Position numbers and translations under genes: made by a program
Source: Artemia franciscana
Lineage: Eukaryota > Arthropoda > Branchiopoda > Anostraca > Artemiidae
Direction: 5' to 3'
Assembly: GCF_032884065.1 (NCBI RefSeq)
Contig: NC_088881.1
Location: 10,320,147 to 10,384,146 of the forward strand
DNA length: 64,000 nucleotides
Notes under the pieces: model-generated
Database searches by the model: none
Seen by the model: only the letters and a program-made list of their open reading frames with translations
Told to the model about the DNA's origin: nothing
Shown here: positions 1 to 11,600 of the stretch, piece by piece
Numbering within the stretch: the stretch's first letter is position 1
How the letters are laid out: every line of letters starts with the position of its first letter

Positions 1-430
1 TTGTTAAGTTTCCAGGAATTAAATCATTATCTATTAAATATTCAGTTTATTTTCATTAGTTCTTTCCAATCATCTTAATTGTATTTGTGATTTATTATAG
101 TATTTGTAGGTGATGTTTTGAAAAACGGAATCACATTGTCCAAGATGCATTCAGTTTTCAGTAAAACATCATATTAGTTCTTCATTTTAGTTTCAATAAA
201 CTCGTCTGTGCTAGTGCCTGTTATCTTTGTTTGCTTTAATCGTTTATTCAATTTCTGTTTGTTTGGGGTTTCATTTGTTTTTTTTAATTGTAATTTCTGG
301 TTGTTTCGAGTTTAAAATTATTATAGGTAATTATTTCTGCTGATCTTAAGTTTAATTTTGTTATTTACTTTTCTTTGAAAAACTTATTATCAGAAAGTAG
401 TTTTTAATCAATATTATGAAAAGTTTGAAA
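1..430 (+). repeat. AT-rich repeat E, copy 1 (extends out of window)
   Basis: Phrases such as ATTCAGTTT, TTTCAGTAAA, 'AATTTCTG.T.GTTT.GGGTTTCATTT' and 'TTTCTGCTGATCTTA.GTTTAA' recur in the same order at 24175-24860 and, reverse-complemented, at 20860-21180. No coding capacity is seen. The element class is unknown. Confidence 0.55.
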
Positions 431-929
431 ATTAAAATATGAAAATTTAAAAAATATCCTGAATATTTAATAATTTCAAAGAGCAAAAATAAATGTTTGC
501 ACTTTCATATTATATAATGAAAGAGTGGGGTATTGAGCTTGGGGCATATTTAATAGTTTTTGTTTGTTTTAATGTTGCTACTTACTTACAGCTGTAAAAA
601 CTCTTTTTTATTTGATCCACGGTTAAAAGGCTAACCATCTACTCGACTTTGATCTTTCAACTATACTGAACAAATGGCTATCTCAAAATTTTGATCGGAT
701 AATTCTAGGGGAATATGTACGTGGGGGAGGACCCAGTTGCCCTCTAATGTTTTTGGTCATTTAAAAAGGGCACTAATCATTCAACTCTGGCTGCCAGGCC
801 TGTAGATGTCTCGATTTCTTCGCGGGAAACTTCATTCCTTGGACCAAATTTCAACACCCCACAAAATTCTTAGTTTGTATAAAAATAACTAATATGCTTT
901 GACTGAACATTCATTTAGCCTTAGTATCA

Positions 930-1620
930 ATTAAATAAAAAAAACTAGTTTTTTTTAACTGAAAGTAAGGAGCGACATTGAAACTCAAACGAACAGAAAT
1001 TACTCCGTATATGAAATTGGTTGTCCCCTCCTCAAGGCCTCGCTCTTTTCGCTAAAGTTTTTAATTGTTTTAAAAATTAGAATTGTGGCAAAGAGTCAAA
1101 CTTTAGCGTAAAAAGCGAAGGATTGCGGAAGGGAAAACCCATTTCATATACGGAGTAATTTCTCTTCGTTTTAAGTTTTAATGTTGCTCCTTACTTTCAG
1201 TTAAAAAAACTATTTTTCTTATTTGATTTCTGAACGTTTTTGAATTAATACATGTTTGATTTTGGCTCTCCGCACATTAATTATTAAAATGAAATTTGAA
1301 TACTAATTCTTTTTTTGGCTAAATGGCTTTTTCTTAATTTTGATCAGACGATTTTAAGAAATAAGGGGTGGGGAAGGAGGCGTAATTGCCCTCCAATTTT
1401 TTGGTTACTTAAAAAGGGAACTAGAACTTTTAATTTTTAACGAACGTTTTTATTAGTTAAAAAATATGCGTAACTTAAGAATCAACTTACGTAACAAACT
1501 TTTATATTCTTATATTTTTATTCTGTATATGAGGGGGTTTGTCCCCTCGTTAAAACCTCGATCTTTATACTAAATCTTAAGTTTTGTCCCAATTCTTTAA
1601 GAATGACCCCTGAATCAGAT
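930..1620 (-). repeat. Family A foldback copy 1 plus truncated family B linker
   Basis: Left arm about 943-1060 and right arm about 1098-1213 are inverted copies. They contain AAGTAAGGAGCGACATT and its complement near the ends and CGCTAAAGTTT at the loop. The arms have diverged in the AGCGAGG..TTGCGG part. Bases 1214-1620 are the family B linker (TTTCTGAACGTTTTTGAAT..., GGAGGCGTAATTGCCCTCCA), cut off where the next copy starts. A further family B module lies upstream at about 650-770. Confidence 0.8.
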
Positions 1621-3328
1621 TAAATAAAAAAAAACGAGTTTTTTTTAACTGAAAGTAAGGAGCGACATTAAAACTTAAAACGCACAGAAATTACTTCGTA
1701 TATGAAAGAGGCTGCTTCCTCATCAACGCCCCGCTCTTTACGCTAAAGTTTGACTCTTTCTCTCAATTCTTCTTTTTAAAACAGTAAAAAACTTTAGCGT
1801 AAAGAGCGGGGCGTTGATGAGGAAGCAGCCTCTTCCATATACGAAGTAATTTCTGTGCGTTTTAAGTTTTAATGTCGCTCCTTACTTTCAGTTAAAAAAA
1901 CTCGTTTTTTTTATTTAATTTCTGAACGTTTTTGAATCAATGAATGTTTTGATTTTGGCTCTCCGCAGAGGAATAATCAAAACGAAATTTGCATATTTTT
2001 TTTTTTGGGGGGGGGCTAAATGGCTTTCTCATAATTTTGATCGAATGATTTTGAGAAAAAAAGAGCGGGGGCGAAGCCTAGTTGCCCTCCGATTTTTTGG
2101 TTAATTAAAAAGGCAACTAGAACTTTTAATTTTTTACGAATCTTTTTATTGGTAAAAGATTTACGTAACTTATAAATTAGCTTACGTAAAGAACTTTTGT
2201 ATTCTCATGTTTTTATTACATATATGAGGGGATTCGCCCCATCGTCAGTACCTCGCTCTTTACACTAAAGCTTAAATTTTATCCCAATTCATTAAGAATG
2301 ACCCCTGAATCACAAAAGCCGTAGAATAAATAGTTGAAATTACTAAATATACTTTAGCGTAAAGAGCTAGGTATCATAAGGAGGTGAGCCCCTTATATGG
2401 GTAATAATTTCTGTTTGTTTTAAGTTTTATTGCTGTTCCTTACTTCCAGCTGAAAAAAGCTTTTTCACATTTATTTTTTAATTTTTTTTTTTAAATAATG
2501 CTAGTAAATCCTGCTCTCCCTTCATGGAAGTTTTCTTTTCCCATGACAAATTCTCGATGGAAAGTTCCCCCAGCATATCCCCATCTTCTCAACCCCTCCC
2601 CCCAACCAAAAAAATCCTCCTGAAAACGCCTGTATACTTCCCAATAACCATTACTATATGTAAGCACAGGTCAAAGTTTGTAACTTGTTGCCCCTCCCAC
2701 GGGGACTGTGGGGGAGTAAGTCGTCCCCAAAGACATAGTTATAAGATTTTTCGACTACGCTGAATAAAATGGCTATCTCAGAATTTTGATCCGTTGACTT
2801 TGGAAAAATAATTAGCGTGGGAGGGGGCCTAGGTGCCCTCCAATTTTTTTGGTCACTTAAAAAGGGCACTAGAACTTTTCATTTCCGTTAGAATGAGCCC
2901 TCTTGCAACATTCTAGGACAACGGGGTCGATACGATCACCCCTGGGGAAAAAAAAAAAACAAAAAAACAAATAAACACGCATCCGTGATCTGCCTTCTGG
3001 CAAAAAATGCAAAATTCCACATTTTTGTAGATAGGAGCTCGAAACTTCTACAATAGGGTTCTCTGATACGCTAAATCTGATGGTGTGATTTTCGTTAAGA
3101 TTCTATGACTTTTAGGGGGTGTTTCCCCCTATTTTCTAAAATAACGCAAATTTTCTCAGGCTCGTAACTTTTGATGGGTAAGACTAAACTTGATGAAACT
3201 TATATATTTAAAACCAGCATTAAAATGCGATTCTTTTGATATAGCTATTGGTATCAAAATTCTATTTTTTAGAGTTTTGGTTACTATTGAGCCGGGTCGC
3301 TCCTTACTACAGTTCGTTACCACGAACT
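1621..3328 (-). repeat. Family B element, full-length copy (B1), with family A foldback at its left end
   Basis: Family A arms are about 1627-1751 and 1789-1915 and pair almost perfectly (loop of 37 bases). Linker modules follow. The right end is the family B terminal sequence (GAGCCGGGTCGCTCCTTACT, then the hairpin ACAGTTCGTTACCACGAACTGTTTGA at about 3305-3330). No protein-coding potential is visible; short open frames here are repeat sequence. Confidence 0.8.
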
Positions 3329-4388
3329 GTTTGAAAGGCCGTAAAATAAGTAGTTGAAATTACTAAAAATACTTTAGCATAAAGAGTGATGTATTTATCT
3401 CCTCCTAAATACCTCGCTCTTTATGCTAAAGTGTTTTTACAACCCCGCATATGCTTAATAATCTCTGTTTGTTTTAAGTTTTAATGCTACTCCTTACTTT
3501 CAATTGAAAAAGCTTTTTCATGTTTTTTTCCATTGTTTTTTTTTTATAGTAATGCTAAAAAATCCTGCGCCCTTTTCATTGAGTTTCTCTTCCCCTATGA
3601 CATATTCCTCCAAGAAAAGATCCTCCCACATTGCGGCCTTCCCTCAACCCAACCCCCAAAACCAAAATAATTCCCCTGAAAACGTCTGTATACTTCCCAA
3701 TAACCATTACTGTATGTAAACACTGGTCAAAGTTTGTAACTTGCAGCCCCTCCCCCAGGGACTGTGGGGGAGTTGGTCATCCCCAAAGACATACTTATTA
3801 TGGTTTTTGACTATGCGGAACAAAATGGCTATCTCAAAAGTTTGATCCGTTGACTTTGGGAAAAAATGAGCGTGGGAGGGGGCTTATGTGCCCTCCAATT
3901 TTTTTGGTCACATAAAAAGGGCATTAGAACTTTCCATTCTCATTAGAATGAGCCCTTCTGCGACATGCTAGGACCACTTGGTCGATACGATGACCCCTTG
4001 GCAAAAGAAAAAAAACAAACGAACAAATAAACACGCACCCGTGATCTGTCTTTGGCAAAAATTACGAAATTGTACATTTTTGTAGATAGGAGCTGAATTT
4101 TTGCTATAAGGTTCTCTGATACGCTGAATGCGATAATGTGATTTTAGTTAAGATTCTATGACTTTTAGAGGGTGTTTCCCCCTATTTTCCAAAATAAGGT
4201 AAATTTTCTCAGGCTCGTAACTTTTGATGGCAAAGACTAAATTTAATGAAACTTATATATTCAAAATCAGCATAAAAATTTGATTCTTTTTATGTATCTT
4301 TTAGCATCAAAATTCCGATTTTTAGACTTTCGTTTACTATTGAGCCGGGTCGCTCCTTACTACAGTTCGTTACCACGAACTGTTTGAT
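3329..4388 (-). repeat. Family B element, left-truncated copy (B2) in tandem with B1
   Basis: It starts inside the element at 'AGGCCGTAAAATAAGTAGTTGAAATTAC' and runs to the same terminal hairpin at 4364-4388. It lies directly next to B1 and in the same orientation. Such a join is expected from unequal exchange or from insertion into an existing copy. Confidence 0.78.
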
Positions 4389-5518
4389 ATACATGAAAGT
4401 GATAAATTAGTTTTTTTAAGAAGTAAACAGCTATACTAAACCTAAAACAAGCCAACATAGTCATGTAACGATTCAAACTTAAAACCAAGAAAGATTGCTA
4501 TGAATGAGTAACTTATACCCAAAACGAACTAAAGTTACCATGATTGAATGAGTAACCTATAACTAGAACGAACAAAAGTTACCATGATTGGAGTAGTGAA
4601 ACCTAAAGTGAACCGAAATTAAAATGAGTGATCACATTCAACTTAAGAATAATATGAACTACTTAAATGAGCACGAACGTTTCATTTAAATGAAACGAAC
4701 CGAAATTAAAATGTATAATCAAGATAAACTTGATACGAATGGATATGATCACAAATACAAGTTGAATAGCCGCCAAAATAACCCTGTAAAGGTCAAAGCG
4801 TTATTTGTGCTGTACTGAGAACGGTTTATATTTCAATCCACATGTTTTTATTTGTCATAACATCACAACAACCGTATTAAATCACATTGGTAATCAAGGT
4901 TTAGAGACGGATTATATGGGTTTATTTCTGCTCGTTTTTGCTGTTAAAGTAGCTTTAGTTTGTTTAGGATTGCTTGTTTCGTTTGTCTTGCTGGTTAGTT
5001 TCAATTTCTGATCATTTTAAGTCTACCCTACCCTGTCTACATGCTCAGCAAGTTTCAAGCCTCTCAGAGACGAAACATGTTAAAGCACACCGTTGGATTT
5101 CAGAAATCGACGAAACATGTTAAAGCACACCGTTGGATTTCACAAATCAAAGCAGCCAACAATCGTTCCAGCTTTTCTGAATAGGGGTGTTTGTGGCCCA
5201 GGAGATTATGAAGAAAAACCAAAGCAGGAAATCTTGAAAAAAGTGGATCTAAGGGAAAAAAGAACATTCAAACAAATATTTCGCCTGTATCACAACAAGG
5301 CCTTCTAAATGTTGACAATTGATGACTTTACAGCATAACAATTTAAAATTGTAAGAAAAAAAAATCAAATGAGAATAAAAAGAAAACTGGAACCAATATG
5401 TAACCAGATCTTTCTTTTTATTCTTTTTGTTATAGCCTAATTCCCCCTACAAAATTTTGATTCCCCTTGTCTCCCCCAGTCACACAAACCTGAAAGTATC
5501 GATTGTATCTCTCAAACC
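4389..5518. repeat. Upstream AT-rich region with short tandem duplications
   Basis: No gene recognised. Between about 4495 and 4660 a degenerate unit of about 46 bp (ATGAGTAACCTATAACTAGA, AAAGTTACCATGATTG) recurs two to three times. At 5069-5143 a 37-bp unit (CGACGAAACATGTTAAAGCA...) is present twice in tandem and nearly exact. The open frames here lack recognisable domains. Confidence 0.5.
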
Positions 5519-6625
5519 ATCGCTGAGATATTGCAGATATTCTATTTTGATAACCTTGGATACATATCTATATTGTATCTATATTTGATAACCTTGGATA
5601 TCTATATTGTTGGATTCCGTGGGAACTCACCCCTTTTTGCGCAAAAATTGATTTTTATGGCAGGAAAGGATGCTTTACAGAGACAATTTATTAGACAATC
5701 TCTTCAGTTACTGAAAAAGATCACTACCTGCCGACAAACAAATAAACACAAACAAACAAATAAACACATATCCGTGATCTGCCTTCTGGCAAAAAAAAAA
5801 ATACAAAATTCCACATTTTTGTAGATAGGAGCTTATAGGAGCCGCTTGGTTAATATATTAATTTGATATTTTACTATTTTTTTATTTAATTATTATTTAA
5901 ATAGAGATATTGCAGATATTCTATTTTGATAACCTTGGATACATATTTTGTCTTTTGATTTTTCTTTGCCCTCTTTCTTCAAATCAAAATTCTGGGTCTA
6001 CTGCCCTGTTCAGACACCCTAGGAGATTTTCAAATCGTTCCCCATATCTAGAAGGGGAGAAATGTAATACAATGTAAAATAACGCAATGTAAGTGAAATA
6101 ATGTCAAATAATTACAAAATTCACTGAATTTATCTCGTGATGTTAGTTTTGCTTGTGAAAGTGTATGTGAAACAAACTTAAATACCTAAAAGAATAACAG
6201 TAAAATTTTTAGAAACTGAATTCTTCGAGTTGATCCGATCTAGTAACGTTCTAGTTCTACTTGTTATCTAATATTTCTGGTCTTAATTGATAATTTTTTT
6301 TGTAATTGGTTACGTTGTATGGAATCTAAATTCGCTGGAATTTTTAAAAAAATCTTTGAATCGCTTTTATTTAATAAATTCTTCTTAATTTCCGATTTGC
6401 TAAGGTGTGCAAAAGTTGATGGCTAGAGCAAGCGTAGGTGAATGATAAGGACCGGAAAATTGTTCTTTTGCTAGTATATGCATATGTATTGCTAGTAAAA
6501 CGTATGAACTTGATAACGGTAGTTACAAGACTTGTTATCTGTTTCTTTTGTCATTTCATATATTTTTTTTTTGAATTATGAAGACTTACTTGCTTGGTTA
6601 ATATATTAATTTGATATTATATTAT
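5519..6625. repeat. 5' flank of the ZNFX1-like gene with dispersed local duplications
   Basis: Two segments occur twice. GATATTGCAGATATTCTATT plus the next 20 or so bases is at about 5524 and 5906. GCTTGGTTAATATATTAATT plus the next bases is at about 5843 and 6592. The second copy of the latter leads into the 5' UTR splice acceptor. A family B fragment (ATCCGTGATCTGCCTTCTGG, then TTTTTGTAGATAGGAGC) sits at about 5735-5835. A non-coding first exon and promoter may lie here, but I cannot place them. Confidence 0.5.
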
Positions 6626-6651
6626 TTTTTTTTAGGATTATTGCTTTCCAA
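6626..6651 (+). other. 3' splice site and last 16 bases of the 5' UTR
   Basis: A T-rich tract ends in TTTAG at 6631-6635, and ATTGCTTTCCAA then leads straight into the ATG at 6652. The start context CCAAATGA has A at -3. The reading frame is open from this ATG and the protein begins with basic RG repeats, so I chose this start. The acceptor implies at least one upstream non-coding exon, which I could not place. No TATA box or promoter is convincing in this AT-rich stretch. Confidence 0.6.
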
Positions 6652-8640
6652 ATGAAGCGTGGGACGCTGAGCAAAGACTCAAGTTCCCCTTACAGAGGGA
6701 GAGGACGTGGGATGCGGTCTGCCAGAAACCATTATCAAGGCAGAAGATTTGAGCTCGAAGGCTTAAAGACGTTGAAAGATGAAGACCCATCGATAATCTT
6801 GCAGTCTTTAACAAGCAAAAAGATAAATTTGGAGAAAATCCTGCAAGAAGTGGCAGATATAGATTGTGTCAGCCTAATCTTAAAAATGTTTGTAAGGATA
6901 TCAGAGTCCAAAGCACCAGATTTACTTCCAAATTTATTTTTTCATCTCCTAATGATTGTAAAGCGTTCTAGCTTTTTCAAATCATTCACGGGCACTTTAA
7001 CACAGGCTGCTGTTGCCAAAAAACTGGAAAATTCTAGTCTTCTTGAACTTCACCAAGATCTTGTAAATTTTTCTATTTTTTTCTTAAATAAAGCCCCTAG
7101 TTCAGCTTGCGAGTCAGTCCCTGAGTGCTTTTTTGAAACAGTCATTCAGTTAAAAATGATTTTACAGATTAATGGTTACAATATTCCAAGTACCATTTAC
7201 GATGACATACGACAATTGAATGTGCGATTTAAAGACGCAAGAAGCCGTCTTATTGGTTTGAATGAGGTGGAAGGTAAAAACAAACTCCGCAGGCTCGCAA
7301 AGATTGGAGAATTATCGTCTATGCAGCCACCTGATGACTTCAGGGAATATAGTGTAATCCCGACCACGGAAGATCTTATGGCGACAGATTTACAGTTCAT
7401 CCGACCAGCAATTGTTGACGCACCATATAAAAGTGTGGACGATTATCTTGATATTCAGTTTAGATTGCTCAGAGAAGATTTTATTTTTCCACTGAGAGCA
7501 GGTATACAAAAGTACATCGACCTAAAAAGTAAAAAAAAAGTTCTTCGAACCAAAATTGATGATATGCGGTTGTATTTTGGTGTGGAGTTCATTGCTTATA
7601 ATGTTTTGCAAGGTACACATACTATTTGTATTGCAAATGATCGGTTCAAAAAAATTGCCTGGGAAAATTCTAAAAGGCTCTTGCATGGATCTTTACTTTG
7701 TCTGAGTAAAGATGATTTTAAAACTTTTCTTTTAGCCACTGTAGCAAAACGTGATCCTGAGCTCTTAACTAAAGAAGGAGCTATTGATATTAGACTGGAA
7801 AATGTGACAAATTTTAAGAGTCACATGACAGCCTCCTTTATATTGGCCGAGTCTTCCGTGTATTTTGAAGTATATCGTAATGTCCTTCGAGTATTGCAGC
7901 AGATCAGAGATGATAACTTACCAATGAAAGAGCTGGTACTGGGAAAAGAAGTTGAAGAAGAACTCCCTCTGTATCTGCGTACCTTGAAAGAAATGTCTTA
8001 TACTTATTATGACTTAAGTATGTTTTCAACTCAAGATAGCATGTCAGCAGCATTATTAAAAGATGTTGACGTTTTGAAGTTAGATCAAGTATTGATTCCA
8101 GAAAATTTGGGTTTGGATCTAAGCCAGTTTCAAGCATTGAAAGCAGCATTGACCCAAAAACTTGCCATTATTCACGGGCCTCCCGGCACTGGAAAAACCT
8201 TTATTGGGCTTAAAGCTTTAGAAGTTCTGCTAGTAAATAAAGAAGTATGGGAAAGCAAAAATATTTTTCTAAATACCACAGGTCCAATATTGATTGTGTG
8301 CTATACAAACCATGCCTTAGATCAGTTTGTCGAGGGTGCCTTAAAATTCACGGGACGGATAGTTCGTATTGGAGGAAGATCAAAGTCTGAAGAAGTCAAC
8401 CGATGCTCTCTTTTTGAATTGCGTAAGAAACACCGAGGAGATGTATTTCGTAGTAATAACCATTCTGCTAAACGATATGAACTTAGGGATATTACTCGTC
8501 GACTCATCGAAAAAGACGCTGTTATTCACTTGATTCAGCGAAAGGTTGTAATTCATGAACACTTTTTGTGGCGGAACTTGGCCAATGACAATAGCAGTTT
8601 GGATGAAGACTTTCTTCCGAATCTCCTATCGAGGTCTAAG
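6652..8640 (+). CDS. ZNFX1: ZNFX1-like exon 1 (residues 1-663)
   Basis: This exon has 663 whole codons and ends in phase 0 at AAG before the donor GTAAAA. It encodes the RG-rich start, a mostly helical region, and a block at about 240-290 (FIRPAIVDAPYKSVDDYLDI, then FRLLREDFIFPLR) that is characteristic of ZNFX1 proteins just before the helicase core. It then carries Walker A (509-516) and the motif Ia/Ib region (CYTNHALDQF, 550-559; GRIVRIGGRSKSEE after it). The open frame runs on nine codons past the splice site to a stop at 8668-8670, so an unspliced message would end just after the P-loop. Confidence 0.95.
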
Positions 8641-11600
8641 GTAAAATACTTGTTTCCTTTTTCAAACTAATTTATTTGCACATATAAACCTGTTTCTCAT
8701 AATTTTTGAAAGGTTACTTTTGTTCTCCTAAATCTGATACTGCCATAATTTTGATTGTTCAATCAAAGTTTTTTTTTTACTGGATAATTTTTTTCCAGTG
8801 GATCTATTGCATCGTCCAATTAATATTAGCGTGAGTCAATTTTCCAGTTTGTTACCACGATCTGTTTTATCAGATTCTGTTACTTTTTTTTTTCGAGAAT
8901 CGGAAACAAATATATATTTTTTCGAGGATCATGGATACGTGTTTATTTTTCATCATGTTAAACAGTTCGCGGTAACAAACTGCAAGTAAGGAGGGGCTCG
9001 GCTAAAAGATTATGTCGTTAGAAACGTTGTTGATAATATCGGTTGGCTTTTTAAGTTTTTATATTGCCTTTTGCTTTCCTTTGATGGTCTGGATTCAAAA
9101 TTATATATAAATTAATTTAATTTTCGCCGTTCAAAAATATCTGACAGCTTGTTCTTTAGAAGTTCGTCCAGTCTTAAAATATTAACAAGAGCTAAGAGCT
9201 CATATGGCACTTGTGACTAAGCCGGAAGAGCCAAGAGCTCATATGGTATGAGCTCTAGCAAAATTCTTGCAATCAATGGATTGCTTTAAAAGGAAAATCA
9301 GAGGCTTAATCCCGGTGGGATTAATTTTCATCGTCCTAGCACGTCCAGAAGCACCAAACTCGCCAAAGCACTGAACCCCAGCCCCTAACTCCCCTAAAGA
9401 GAGCGAATCTAGTATGGTTGTGTCAATCACGTATCTACGACATTTGCTTATTCTACCCACCAAGCTTCATCCCGATTCCTCCACTCTAAGTGTTTCCAAG
9501 ATTCCCGATTTCCCCCTCTAACTCCCCCCAATGTCAACAGATCTGGTCGGGATTTGAAATAATAGCTCTGAGACATAAGTTCCTTCTAAATATCAATTTT
9601 CATTAGGATCCGATCACCCGTTCTCAAGTTAAAAATACCTTAGATTTTCTAATTTTTCCAAACTAATACCCCCCAGCTCCTCCAAAGAGAACGGATCCGT
9701 TCCAGCTATGTCAATCACGTATCTAGAACTTGTGCTTATTCTTTCCATCATGTTTCATCCCGATCCCTCCACTCTAAGCGTTTTCCGAGATTTCCGTTTC
9801 CCCCCTCCAACCCCCTATGCCCCTGGATCTAATTCGAGTCGAAAATGGAGCATCTGAGACATAAGATTCTTCTATATGTCAAGTTTCATTAAGATCCGAT
9901 CACCTATTCGTAAGATAAAGATACCCCAATTTTCACGTTTTCCAAGAATTCCGGTTTCCCCCTTCAACTCCCCCAATGTCACAGAATTTGGTCGAAATTT
10001 AAGATAAGAGCTCTAAAGCACAAGACCTTTCTAAATATCAAATTTCATTCAGATCTGATCACTCGTTCGTAAGTTACAAATAACTCATTCTTTCTAATTT
10101 TTCCTAATTATTCCCCCCCCCCCACCTCCACTAAACAGAGCGGATCCGGCCAGGTTGTGTCAGTCACGTATCTTGGACTTGTTTTTATTCTTCCCACCCA
10201 GTTCCATCCTGATCTTTCGGCTTTAAGTATTTTCCAAGATTTCCATTTCCTCTCAACTCTCCCCCCAATGACGCTGGACCCGGTAGGGATTTAAAATAAG
10301 AGATCTGAGTTACGAGCTTCTTCTAAATATGAAGTTTCATTAAGATCTGATCACTCCTTTGTAAGTGAAAAATACGTCATTTTTTCTAATTTTTCAGAAT
10401 TAACCCTCCCCCCAACTAAAGTGGATCCGTTCCGATTATGTCAATCACATATCTAGGACTTCTGCTTGTTTTCCCACCAAGTTTCATCCCGATCCCTCCA
10501 CTCTAAGCGTTTTCCAAGATTTTAGGTCCCCCCAAACTCCCCCCAATGTCACCGGATCTGGTCGGGACTTAAAATAAGAGCTCGGAAACACGACATGCTT
10601 CTAAATATCCAATCTCATTGAGATCCGTTCACCCGTTCGTAAGTTAAAAAAACCTCATTTTTTCTGAGAATGAGGGTTAATTTAGAATTTACCCTCCCCC
10701 CAACTACCCCAAAGAGAGTGGATCCATTCTGGTTATGTCAATCACGTATCTAGGACTTGTGCTTATTTTCCCGCCAAGTTTCATCTGGATCCCTCCACTC
10801 TAAGCGTTTTCCAAGATTTTAGGTCCCCCCTCAACTCCTCCAATGTCACCAGATCCGGTCGGGATTTAAAATAAGAGCTCTGAGACACGATATTCTTCTA
10901 AAAATCAAATTTCATTAAGATCTAATCACTCGTTCGTAAGTTGCAAATACCTTATTTTTTCTAATTTTTCCTAATTATTCCCCCCCCCCCCAACTCCACC
11001 AAAGAGAGTGGATCCGGCCAGGTTGTGTCAGTCACGTATCTTGGACTTAGTTTTTATTCTTCCCACCTAGTTTCATCCTGATCTTTCCGCTTTAAGTATT
11101 TTCCAAGATTTCCATTTCCTCTCAACTCCTCCCCCCCAATAACGCTGGATCCGGTAGGGATTTAAAATAAGAGATCTGAGTTACGAGCTTCTTCTAAATA
11201 TGAAGTTTCATTAAGATCTGATCACTCCTTTGTAAGTTAAAAATACATCATTTTTTCTAATTTTTCAGAATTAACCCTCCCCCCAACTAAATTAGATCCG
11301 TTCCGATTTTGTCAATCACGTATCTAGGACTTCTGCTTATTTTCCCACCAAGTTTCATCCCGATCCCTCCACTCTAAGCGTTTTCCAAGATTTTAGCCTC
11401 CCTCCCAAACTCCCCCCAATGTCACCGGATCTGGTCGAGACTTAAAATAAGAGCTCGAAAACACGATATCATTCTAAATATCCAATTTCATTGACATCCG
11501 TTCACCGGTTCGTAAGTTAAAAATACCTCATTCTTTCTGAGAATGAGGGTTAATTCAGAATTTATCCTTCCCCTCCAACTCCCCCAATGTCACCAGATCC

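Noticed and set aside
2524..2763. Open frames inside family B copies (also near 3504, 16493, 48983, 49095, 50539 and 52877) as genes
   Set aside because: The same frame recurs in each copy because the DNA repeats. Both strands are open and frames break between copies.
8641..8670. Open frame of exon 1 continuing to a stop at 8670, as if the protein ended there
   Set aside because: AAG|GTAAAA is a good donor and the remaining helicase motifs follow in later exons in the right phase.
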